Counted from the stretch's first letter, positions 1 through 4,615 are shown. The stretch: DNA of 5,671 bases from an uncultured Eubacteriales bacterium (GCA_905205855.1 CAJLFL010000133.1:1-5671), one strand, 5' to 3'. The notes: generated from the letters alone by a model not told the origin. Program-made: numbers and translations.

Positions 1-241
1 TATCCTCTACTTCATCAATGTGCGTTAGAATTTTTTTTTCATAGCTCAAATATTCTCTGCCGTCGGGAGTGACAATCAGGCCCTTTGCGATACGGTCAAA
101 TATGGTAATTCCGAGGGAATCTTCAAGCTCTTTGATTGCACGGCTAAGGTTCGGCTGATTCATATATAATACTTCTGCTGCTTTGCTTATAGAGCAGGCG
201 TTTGCAACCTCAACAGCGTATTTCAGATGCAGTATGTTCAT
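1..241 (-). CDS. LysR-family transcriptional regulator, N-terminal part (cut by window edge)
   Basis: About 80 N-terminal residues are visible; the gene runs off the left edge. The protein starts MNILHLKYAVEVA and carries the winged helix-turn-helix typical of LysR regulators. Helix 2 covers about residues 17-25 (SISKAAEVL). The recognition helix is about residues 29-40 (QPNLSRAIKELE). The wing follows with the family pattern L-G-x-x-x-F-x-R (residues 43-50) and V-T-P-x-G (57-61). The start is supported by GAGGGGG at 252-258, ten bases upstream, and by a strong promoter at 276-304. LysR proteins are cytoplasmic DNA-binding regulators with a C-terminal effector-binding domain, which lies outside this window, so neither ligand nor target can be named. 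The gene is divergent from the stalk-domain gene at 588. LysR regulators often control a divergent neighbour, but that link is inference here. Family assignment is near certain. Confidence 0.95.
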   Translation of the reverse strand, partial: MNILHLKYAVEVANACSISKAAEVLYMNQPNLSRAIKELEDSLGITIFDRIAKGLIVTPDGREYLSYEKKILTHIDEVED

Positions 242-275
242 CAATAAAAAACCCCCTCGGTTTTTCTATTATTTA

Positions 276-304
276 ATTGTAGCATATTTTTTTTATATAG
301 TCAA
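276..304 (-). promoter_or_regulatory. Sigma-A type promoter for the lysR-type gene
   Basis: On the minus strand, TTGACT (299-304) and TACAAT (276-281) are separated by exactly 17 bases. The -10 box is preceded by TGC, an extended -10 element. Transcription should start near position 269, giving a leader of roughly 28 bases that contains the GAGGGGG ribosome binding site at 252-258. Confidence 0.8.
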
Positions 305-374
305 TCAGAGAAATGCCGTATATGTAAATTTTATCCGAAAAAGGTTAAAAGTTAAAATAATGGTGATTTTTTGA

Positions 375-389
375 TTACAAAGCTTGTAA
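375..389. promoter_or_regulatory. Operator-like inverted repeat between the divergent genes
   Basis: TTACAA-AGC-TTGTAA is a perfect six-base dyad around a three-base centre. It contains the T-N11-A pattern (T376 to A388) with internal symmetry that is typical of LysR-type binding boxes. It lies between the lysR-type promoter (276-304) and the stalk-gene promoter (447-475), centred about 100 bases upstream of the likely stalk-gene start point, which is further than the usual -65. The rest of the 242-587 gap holds the two promoters, a GTTAAAA tandem pair at 344-357, a weak five-base-pair hairpin at 403-417 followed by T5, and the stalk-gene leader. I see no gene in it. Confidence 0.4.
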
Positions 390-446
390 AAGTCGATTTG
401 CGTCCGATGAGGTCGGAGAGTTTTTAAAAAATTTAGAATATTCATA

Positions 447-475
447 TTGATTTTATCTTTGGTGTGCGTTATAAT
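447..475 (+). promoter_or_regulatory. Sigma-A type promoter for the stalk-domain gene
   Basis: TTGATT (447-452) and TATAAT (470-475) are separated by 17 bases on the plus strand. The predicted start near 482 gives a leader of about 105 bases before the ATG at 588. The leader is AT-rich with only small hairpins, such as AGTTT/AAACT at 493-505. Confidence 0.75.
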
Positions 476-587
476 AAATATACATAAAAAACAGTTTGAA
501 AAACTTAATATAGCGAAAGAAGAAATCTGCTGTTCAAAACCGTTGGTTTGATTTCCTATTTCGGCTGAATTACAATAAGGAGGAACT

Positions 588-1472
588 ATGAGAAAGAAAG
601 CTTTTATATTAGCATTGTGCCTGATTGCAGGTTCTTGTATGGCGGCAGGCTCTGCGTATGCAGAAAATACAACGGTTGTTGTCGGAAACAAGCTTGAGCT
701 AAATTCTGAGTCGCAGCCGATAATAAAGGAGGACAGACTGATGCTTCCGCTGCGTGCCGTGGCTGAGGCGCTGGATGCAACAATTTATTGGTTTAATGAT
801 GAAAAACGTATTCAGATTGTACGTTATGACACCCTGCTCTCACTTCAGATAGGAAACAGTATGATGGGACGCTATAAAATTACGGATGGTTCTCCGGTGT
901 TGGAGGAAACTATAACAATGGATGTGGCGGCAACGATTCATAATGACAGAACATATGTGCCGGTACGTGCAATATCCGAAGCGTTTTCGGCTTCAATACA
1001 GTGGGACAATCCAAATCGTACAGCTACTATTATTCAGAGTAACAGAACGGAAAACTTTGTTCAGGTAAGGGATATTTCGGGACTTGGCGAAAAGACTCTG
1101 TGCTCTGCATACGGAGTTATATGCAGAGATAATGAAAGCGGAATTTATTATTTGCGGTCGCTGCAAAAGAATGGCGCTGGTGAGTATGATAAGGTTTATT
1201 TCTGCACACCGATGAACACCTCTATGTCAGAGAATACTTCATATGCTGAATATATTTCACAGTATTGGCTTGAACAGTTCGGCACGGAAAATCCGTCAGG
1301 AACAGTAGTTAAATTTTCCGGAATAACAGGTAAGCCGGATGCTGATACAGATCAGATTTATCTTGTTGTGAATAAGACTACTACGGGTATGCGTTCACTT
1401 GGACAGTACGAAGCTTATATGAACTCGCTCGGAATGAGCTATGAACCGTTTGAAACGATAATAAATTATTAA
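588..1472 (+). CDS. Secreted stalk-domain protein (copper amine oxidase N-terminal-like domain) with an unrecognised C-terminal domain
   Basis: The 294-residue protein begins with a signal peptide: a KK-containing N-terminus, a hydrophobic core at about 5-20, and an AYA signal peptidase I site at residues 23-25. C17 is not in a good lipobox because position -3 is Ala, so a lipoprotein is unlikely. Residues about 29-150 form the 'stalk' domain (copper amine oxidase N1 type), a wall- or surface-associated module common in Clostridia and Paenibacillus and not itself an enzyme. Two copies of its core motif, 71 residues apart, are clear: LPLRAVAEALDATIYW (53-68) and VPVRAISEAFSASIQW (124-139). Residues about 155-294 match nothing I can name. 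Their strand-rich pattern (GVICRDNESGIYYL, then TVVKFSGITGKP, then QIYLVV) suggests an OB-like beta barrel, which is inference only. AAGGAGG at 577-583, four bases upstream, fixes the start. The gene has its own promoter and ends at the terminator at 1491-1529. Its function is unknown; it probably acts outside the membrane. Confidence 0.9.
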   Translation: MRKKAFILALCLIAGSCMAAGSAYAENTTVVVGNKLELNSESQPIIKEDRLMLPLRAVAEALDATIYWFNDEKRIQIVRYDTLLSLQIGNSMMGRYKITDGSPVLEETITMDVAATIHNDRTYVPVRAISEAFSASIQWDNPNRTATIIQSNRTENFVQVRDISGLGEKTLCSAYGVICRDNESGIYYLRSLQKNGAGEYDKVYFCTPMNTSMSENTSYAEYISQYWLEQFGTENPSGTVVKFSGITGKPDADTDQIYLVVNKTTTGMRSLGQYEAYMNSLGMSYEPFETIINY

Positions 1473-1490
1473 GAAATAAATAGAAAATTA

Positions 1491-1529
1491 AAAACCGCTG
1501 CAGCACATCAGTGTTACAGCGGTTTTTTT
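1491..1529. terminator. Bidirectional intrinsic terminator between the stalk gene and tsf
   Basis: AAAACCGCTG (1491-1500) pairs with CAGCGGTTTT (1517-1526) over ten base pairs. Past one C-A mismatch the hairpin continues with five more pairs, including one G-T, to an ATCA loop at 1507-1510. Seven T residues (1523-1529) follow on the plus strand. On the minus strand the stem is followed by TTTTTAATTTT. It lies 18 bases after the stalk-gene stop and 11 bases beyond the tsf stop, so it can end both convergent transcripts. Confidence 0.9.
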
Positions 1530-1540
1530 GATATTTAGGC

Positions 1541-2458
1541 TTATTTACCCATCATCTTTGCAACTTCGTCAGCAAAGTTTTCTTCTTTCTTTTCAAGTCC
1601 TTCGCCCTTCTCAAGACGTGCAAACTTTACAACATTGATGTCTGTTCCGAGTTCCTTTGCAACATTTGCAATATATTTTGCTACGGATATATCCTGATCC
1701 TTTACGAAAGGCTGGTCAAGAAGGCATACGTCTTTAAAGAACTTCTTGATTCTTCCGAGAACCATTTTCTCAACAATAGCTTCGGGCTTACCTTCGTTAA
1801 GAGCCTGAATTTTAAGAATTTCTTTCTCATGCTCAACAACATCTGCAGGAACCTCGTCCTCACGTACGTATTGAGGAGAAACAGCTGCAATCTGCATTGC
1901 AACATCCTTTGCCATAGCCTTGAATGCATCATCATTTGCCTTAGAAGCGTCTGCAACCTCAAAGTTAACCAGTACACCGATACGACCGCCGGCATGAATA
2001 TATGCCTGATTGATTCCTTCAAAACGCTCAAAACGGCGAATGTTCATATTCTCACCGATTGTAGCGATTTTTTCTGTCAAAGCTTCTCCTACAGTCTGAG
2101 TATCATTTATCTTTAATTCTTTAAGAGCCTCAACATCAGCGGGGTTCTGCTTAGCTATAACCTCTGCAACGGAGTGAACGAAGTTCTGGAAGTCAGCGTT
2201 CTTTGCAACAAAGTCGGTTTCTGAATTTACTTCAACAGCAACCGCTACATTGCAGCAATCAAATACAACTGCCTCAACCATACCTTCAGAGGCAATTCTG
2301 CCTGCCTTTTTAGCAGCAGTAGCAAGTCCCTTTTCTCTAAGGAACTCAATAGCCTTGTCCATATCGCCGTCTGTTTCCGTCAGAGCCTTTTTGCAGTCCA
2401 TCATACCGCAGTTTGTCATTTCTCTCAGCTTTTTTACATCTTGTGCTGTAAATGCCAT
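1541..2458 (-). CDS. tsf: Translation elongation factor Ts (EF-Ts)
   Basis: EF-Ts is the cytoplasmic nucleotide exchange factor that releases GDP from EF-Tu so that EF-Tu can bind GTP and aminoacyl-tRNA again. The 305-residue protein has the expected full-length layout. The N-terminal UBA-like domain (about 1-55) holds the signature LREMTNCGMMDCKKAL at 11-26. The core domain begins with EVNSETDFVAK (76-86), which contains the TDFV motif whose Asp and Phe disturb the Mg2+/nucleotide site of EF-Tu. The C-terminal part carries the LLDQPFVKD block typical of the family. One oddity is that residues 16-17 are Asn-Cys where most relatives have Gly-Ala; the family signature tolerates Asn there. The start is fixed by GGAAAGGA at 2468-2475, nine bases upstream. 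tsf is the second gene of an operon with rpsB, 62 bases downstream of its stop, and shares its promoter and leader. Transcription ends at the hairpin at 1491-1529, so pyrH and frr do not follow directly. Confidence 0.98.
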   Translation of the reverse strand: MAFTAQDVKKLREMTNCGMMDCKKALTETDGDMDKAIEFLREKGLATAAKKAGRIASEGMVEAVVFDCCNVAVAVEVNSETDFVAKNADFQNFVHSVAEVIAKQNPADVEALKELKINDTQTVGEALTEKIATIGENMNIRRFERFEGINQAYIHAGGRIGVLVNFEVADASKANDDAFKAMAKDVAMQIAAVSPQYVREDEVPADVVEHEKEILKIQALNEGKPEAIVEKMVLGRIKKFFKDVCLLDQPFVKDQDISVAKYIANVAKELGTDINVVKFARLEKGEGLEKKEENFADEVAKMMGK

Positions 2459-2484
2459 AATAATCTATCCTTTCCGTGTTTATC

Positions 2485-2506
2485 TGTGCCGCATTACTGC
2501 GGCACA
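2485..2506 (-). promoter_or_regulatory. Hairpin in the rpsB-tsf intergenic region
   Basis: On the minus strand TGTGCCGCA and TGCGGCACA form a perfect nine-base-pair stem with a four-base GTAA loop. No T-run follows: the next bases on the transcript are GATAAACACGG. It is therefore not a standard intrinsic terminator. It sits 14 bases after the rpsB stop and about 10 bases before the tsf ribosome binding site. It may set the rpsB:tsf expression ratio, protect or direct mRNA processing, or bind a regulator; these are inferences. Confidence 0.6.
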
Positions 2507-2520
2507 ATACACTTATAATA

Positions 2521-3270
2521 TTAGTCGTCCAATATATCCAGATTTACGTCAGCTTCTTTGGCTGTATCTTCGGCGGGAGTATTCTGCTCACCCTGGTTGC
2601 CTTCGATAATAGCGTTTCCGATGGTGGAAACAATAAGCTTTACGGCGCGGATTGCGTCGTCATTTCCGGGGATAGGATAATCAGCTTCCTCCGGATCGCA
2701 GTTGGTATCAACAATAGCGATAACAGGAATACCAAGCTTGTGTGCCTCTGCAATAGCGTTCTTTTCTTTTCTGGGATCAACAACAAATAATGCGGAGGGA
2801 AGCTCTTTCATTTCTTTGATACCACCCAGGAACTTTTCAAGACGCTCATGCTCAAGGTTCAGCTTAATAACTTCCTTTTTGGGAAGAAGATCCATTGTTC
2901 CGTCCTCAGCCATTTTTTCAAGCTGATAAAGACGCTCAATTCTCTTTTTGATTGTTTTGAAGTTGGTCAGCATACCGCCGAGCCATCTTGCGTTTACAAA
3001 GTACATACCGGTTCTTTCAGCTTCCTCGCGGATAGCATCCTGAGCCTGCTTCTTTGTGCCTACAAAGAGGATACTGCCGCCCTCTGCTGCAATATCACGT
3101 ACAAAATAGTACGCCTCCTCAATTTTTTTAACGGTTTTCTGAAGATCAATGATATAGATACCATTTCTCTCTGTGAAAATGTACTCAGCCATTTTAGGAT
3201 TCCAACGGCGAGTCTGGTGTCCGAAGTGAACACCTGCTTCAAGCAACTGCTTCATTTGAATAACGCCCAT
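2521..3270 (-). CDS. rpsB: 30S ribosomal protein S2
   Basis: S2 is a late-assembling protein of the small ribosomal subunit that sits near the head-body junction and is needed for S1 association where S1 is present. At 249 residues it has the usual length. The N-terminal family signature is plain: MKQLLEAGVHFGHQTRRWNP at 6-25, followed by FTERNGIYIIDLQKT (32-46). The block VNARWLGGMLTNFKT (92-106) and the second signature, from PSALFVVDPRKEKNAI (158-173) to KLGIP (178-182), are also present. VDTNCDP and YPIPGNDDAIRA near residues 188-209 complete the core, and an acidic tail ending LDILDD closes the protein. The start was chosen because GGAGGTG (3278-3284) lies seven bases upstream and the first residues match the family start. 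It is the first gene of the rpsB-tsf operon, with its own promoter at 3405-3433 and a structured leader, which suggests post-transcriptional control. Confidence 0.98.
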   Translation of the reverse strand: MGVIQMKQLLEAGVHFGHQTRRWNPKMAEYIFTERNGIYIIDLQKTVKKIEEAYYFVRDIAAEGGSILFVGTKKQAQDAIREEAERTGMYFVNARWLGGMLTNFKTIKKRIERLYQLEKMAEDGTMDLLPKKEVIKLNLEHERLEKFLGGIKEMKELPSALFVVDPRKEKNAIAEAHKLGIPVIAIVDTNCDPEEADYPIPGNDDAIRAVKLIVSTIGNAIIEGNQGEQNTPAEDTAKEADVNLDILDD

Positions 3271-3286
3271 GATTTAACACCTCCAT
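3239..3286 (-). CDS. Possible 15-codon upstream ORF overlapping the rpsB start
   Basis: In the rpsB leader an ATG (3284-3286) is preceded at an ideal seven-base distance by GGAGG (3294-3298). It opens a 15-residue frame, MEVLNHGRYSNEAVA, that ends at TGA (3239-3241), 30 bases inside rpsB in another frame. Its ATG touches the rpsB ribosome binding site (3278-3284), so a ribosome initiating here would cover the rpsB site. It could be a leader peptide that tunes S2 synthesis, or a chance ATG with the upstream GGAGG serving as a standby site for ribosomes. No homology can be judged at this length. Confidence 0.3.
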   Translation of the reverse strand: MEVLNHGRYSNEAVA

Positions 3287-3398
3287 AGTTTTTCCTCCGC
3301 TCGGGTCTGCTTGTCCTGAAACCGTCATGGGTGTGCGGCACTTTCGGACAATCGCCGGGCGTGTGTATTTGTTTTTACGTAAGGGTTTGCCCAAACGC
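3271..3398 (-). promoter_or_regulatory. Structured 5' leader of rpsB-tsf
   Basis: The predicted transcript start near 3398 leaves about 128 untranslated bases, more GC-rich than the DNA just upstream. The clearest element is a hairpin. TTGTCC-GAAA (minus strand, 3342-3351) pairs with TTTC-A-GGACAA (3311-3321), leaving one bulged A. Past an unpaired GTG, CCG (3336-3338) pairs with CGG (3322-3324). A possible earlier stem joins GGCGT near the transcript start with ACGCC around 3358-3362. Long folded leaders on ribosomal protein operons are commonly the binding site for the encoded protein, so S2 autoregulation is plausible. I do not recognise this as a named leader family. Confidence 0.5.
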
Positions 3399-3404
3399 CA
3401 TAAT

Positions 3405-3449
3405 ATTATATCACAAACTAGATATCATTGCAAGCTTTTTTTAAAAAAT
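3405..3449 (-). promoter_or_regulatory. Strong promoter for rpsB-tsf with an upstream A/T tract
   Basis: On the minus strand TTGCAA (3428-3433) and a perfect TATAAT (3405-3410) are 17 bases apart. TGA immediately precedes the -10 box, an extended -10 element. Just upstream of the -35 box, 3436-3449 is an uninterrupted run of T then A residues, resembling an UP element that binds the RNA polymerase alpha subunit. The tract begins at the stop codon of the HAD gene. Confidence 0.85.
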
Positions 3450-4105
3450 CAGACCAATAATTCTGTATAATCTTTAATGACCCTTGTTACGCCATCGGCA
3501 CTTTTAAGAATATCGGCAGAGGCAGAGGAGGCAACTGCAATAATTTCTCCGGCTTTTGCGGCATGTGCGGCGCGTATGCCTGACAGCGCATCCTCAAATA
3601 CAGCGCAGCTGCCTGACGGCAGCCCAAGACGTTTGGCGGCAATAATATATATGTCGGGCGCCGGCTTTCCGGGATAGCTCCCGTCATCATATACACATAA
3701 ATCTTTTTTAAACCACCGTTCAAGACCGAAGTGTTCAAAATAAAAATCTAAGTTCTCTTTATTGGACGAAGTTGCAATATTGCATGGAATTCCCTGACCT
3801 TTTAAGAAATCAAGATATTCGGCGGCTCCGGGTGCGAGATGAAGGCTGTCCGGATCCGCAAGGCACATACGGCGGTAGTATGCTTCCTTTTCGTCGCCCA
3901 TTGATGTTACTTCATATGATGAGGGCGTTCTGTCGAGCAGGAATGTAAGAATAAGCTCATTGTTGCGTCCGAGCATAGAGGCCTGAAATTCTTCTTCTGT
4001 TACCGGACGTCCCATAAGGGTACATCCGTAAGCTTTCCATGCCTCCTTGTGCTTATCGGTATCATAGAACAAGGTACCGTTAAAATCAAATAATGCGGCT
4101 TTCAT
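3449..4105 (-). CDS. HAD-superfamily hydrolase, beta-phosphoglucomutase-like (subfamily IA)
   Basis: This cytoplasmic 218-residue enzyme has the four HAD motifs in order. Motif I is DFNGTL at 7-12, with D7 the expected aspartyl nucleophile. Motif II is ATSS at 111-114. Motif III is K147 in PGKPAPDIY (145-153). Motif IV is FEDALSGI at 170-177, with E171-D172 as Mg2+ ligands. A helical C1-type cap fits residues about 15-85. Layout and length resemble beta-phosphoglucomutase and small sugar-phosphate phosphatases of the same branch, but the substrate cannot be told. The second motif I acidic residue, normally the general acid/base Asp, is Asn9 (codon AAC), which may slow turnover or shift the reaction type. 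The start is supported by AAGGAGG at 4113-4119, seven bases upstream. The gene lies alone between rpmE, behind a terminator, and the rpsB promoter. No terminator follows its stop, so some read-through into rpsB is possible. Superfamily is certain; exact role is unknown. Confidence 0.92.
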   Translation of the reverse strand: MKAALFDFNGTLFYDTDKHKEAWKAYGCTLMGRPVTEEEFQASMLGRNNELILTFLLDRTPSSYEVTSMGDEKEAYYRRMCLADPDSLHLAPGAAEYLDFLKGQGIPCNIATSSNKENLDFYFEHFGLERWFKKDLCVYDDGSYPGKPAPDIYIIAAKRLGLPSGSCAVFEDALSGIRAAHAAKAGEIIAVASSASADILKSADGVTRVIKDYTELLV

Positions 4106-4145
4106 GCAGACGCCTCCTTAATTCTTTTAATTATATATTTAATGT

Positions 4146-4173
4146 AAAAAACGCACCGACCGCAATCCGTGCG
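4146..4173 (-). terminator. Terminator-like hairpin in the leader of the HAD gene
   Basis: On the minus strand CGCAC (4169-4173) pairs with GTGCG (4152-4156). After one mismatch, two more pairs (GA/TC) are possible around a six-base loop, and T6 (4146-4151) follows at once. A competing CCGCA/TGCGG stem (4170-4174 with 4160-4164) uses the same bases. It could be a second terminator behind rpmE or an attenuator in the leader of the HAD gene, whose ribosome binding site is about 27 bases further on. Confidence 0.45.
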
Positions 4174-4184
4174 GAAGATGCGAG

Positions 4185-4214
4185 ATTATGCAGACAATAT
4201 GTTTTATATGTGAA
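4185..4214 (-). promoter_or_regulatory. Possible promoter for the HAD hydrolase gene
   Basis: On the minus strand TTCACA (4209-4214) and CATAAT (4185-4190) each match the consensus at five of six bases, with an 18-base spacer. A transcript from here would start about ten bases before the hairpin at 4146-4173. A perfect TATAAT also occurs closer to the gene (4130-4135), but it has no convincing -35 box, so the true promoter is uncertain. Confidence 0.35.
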
Positions 4215-4244
4215 AGCCATGCTTGGTTTAGGCTTTGCGAACCA

Positions 4245-4277
4245 TAAAAAGAGCTGTAAAACAATTTCTACAGCTCT
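4245..4277 (-). terminator. Intrinsic terminator of rpmE
   Basis: AGAGCTGTA (minus strand, 4269-4277) pairs perfectly with TACAGCTCT (4250-4258) over nine base pairs. Five T residues on the minus strand (4246-4250, the first being the last stem base) then lead into ATGG. It begins 17 bases after the rpmE stop. A shorter CTTTT run on the plus strand could give weak termination in that direction too, but no plus-strand gene needs it. Confidence 0.85.
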
Positions 4278-4294
4278 CTTTTGCATATAAAATT

Positions 4295-4498
4295 TTATTT
4301 GTCAAGACCGTAACGTTTCTTGAACTTGTCAACTCTGCCGCCGGTGTCAACCAGTTTCTGTTTGCCGGTATAGAAAGGATGGCAAGCTGAGCAAATTTCG
4401 ATACGGATGTCCTCTTTGGTAGAACCTGTTTCGATTATATTGCCGCACGCACATTTAATGGTGGTCTGCTTGTAATCGGGATGAATACCCTGTTTCAT
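4295..4498 (-). CDS. rpmE: 50S ribosomal protein L31, zinc-binding type
   Basis: L31 is a small protein of the large ribosomal subunit that forms part of a bridge to the small subunit. The 67-residue product is full length for the type A family. It starts MKQGIHPDY, carries C16-x-C18 and C36-x-x-C39 as the zinc site, and has the family block CHPFYTGKQK (39-48) and the basic tail GRVDKFKKRYG (54-64). All four cysteines mark it as the zinc-containing (C+) form, which some bacteria replace with a zinc-free paralogue under zinc starvation. AGAGGTGA (4505-4512) fixes the start. It has its own promoter (4567-4595), a hairpin leader and a terminator 17 bases downstream, so it is probably a single-gene transcript, with possible read-through from the phosphofructokinase gene. 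Confidence 0.97.
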   Translation of the reverse strand: MKQGIHPDYKQTTIKCACGNIIETGSTKEDIRIEICSACHPFYTGKQKLVDTGGRVDKFKKRYGLDK

Positions 4499-4531
4499 TG
4501 TGTTTCACCTCTTTCAATCTATAGGGTGGAT

Positions 4532-4555
4532 GTGTGCGGGCACGCCCCGCAGCAC
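4532..4555 (-). promoter_or_regulatory. Hairpin leader of rpmE (candidate L31 autoregulatory element)
   Basis: The short leader between the predicted start (about 4560) and the ribosome binding site (4505-4512) is dominated by one stable hairpin. On the minus strand GTG-C-TGCGGG pairs with CCCGCA-CAC, nine pairs with a single bulged C and a five-base GCGTG loop. rpmE leaders with small conserved hairpins that bind L31 are known in several bacterial groups. Whether this one belongs to a described family cannot be decided by eye. Confidence 0.55.
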
Positions 4556-4566
4556 GAACAATGGTC

Positions 4567-4615
4567 ATTATAACACATTGTTTTATAAAAAGCAACCCTT
4601 TTTTTTAAAATTTTA
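4567..4615 (-). promoter_or_regulatory. Strong promoter for rpmE with an upstream A/T tract
   Basis: On the minus strand TTGCTT (4590-4595) and a perfect TATAAT (4567-4572) are 17 bases apart. TGT precedes the -10 box, making it an extended -10 promoter. Positions 4599-4615 are pure A/T, placed like an UP element and starting at the stop codon of the phosphofructokinase gene. The design closely copies the rpsB promoter. Confidence 0.85.

Noticed and set aside
183..374. Plus-strand 63-codon frame over the lysR start
   Set aside because: It is antisense to the LysR helix-turn-helix coding region and then runs through the AT-rich promoter; no ribosome binding site.
403..425. Hairpin TCCGA/TCGGA followed by T5 as a plus-strand terminator
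   Set aside because: The stem is only five base pairs, three bases separate it from the T-run, and no plus-strand gene precedes it.
305..691. Minus-strand open frame of 128 codons over the intergenic region and the stalk-gene start
   Set aside because: It overlaps the divergent promoters and the signal-peptide region, has no convincing ribosome binding site, and its translation resembles no protein.
2250..2609. Plus-strand open frame of 119 codons across the tsf-rpsB junction
   Set aside because: It lies antisense to tsf and the intergenic hairpin, has no ribosome binding site and no recognisable protein; tsf and rpsB on the other strand are certain.
2848..3288. Plus-strand open frame of 146 codons opposite rpsB
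   Set aside because: It is a shadow of the rpsB coding frame on the opposite strand, with no start signals and low-complexity Ser/Phe/Leu-rich content.
4213..4236. AAAGCC/GGCTTT inverted repeat as an operator or RNA element
   Set aside because: Six base pairs with a 12-base loop in a short gap between the two terminator-like hairpins; too weak to call alone.
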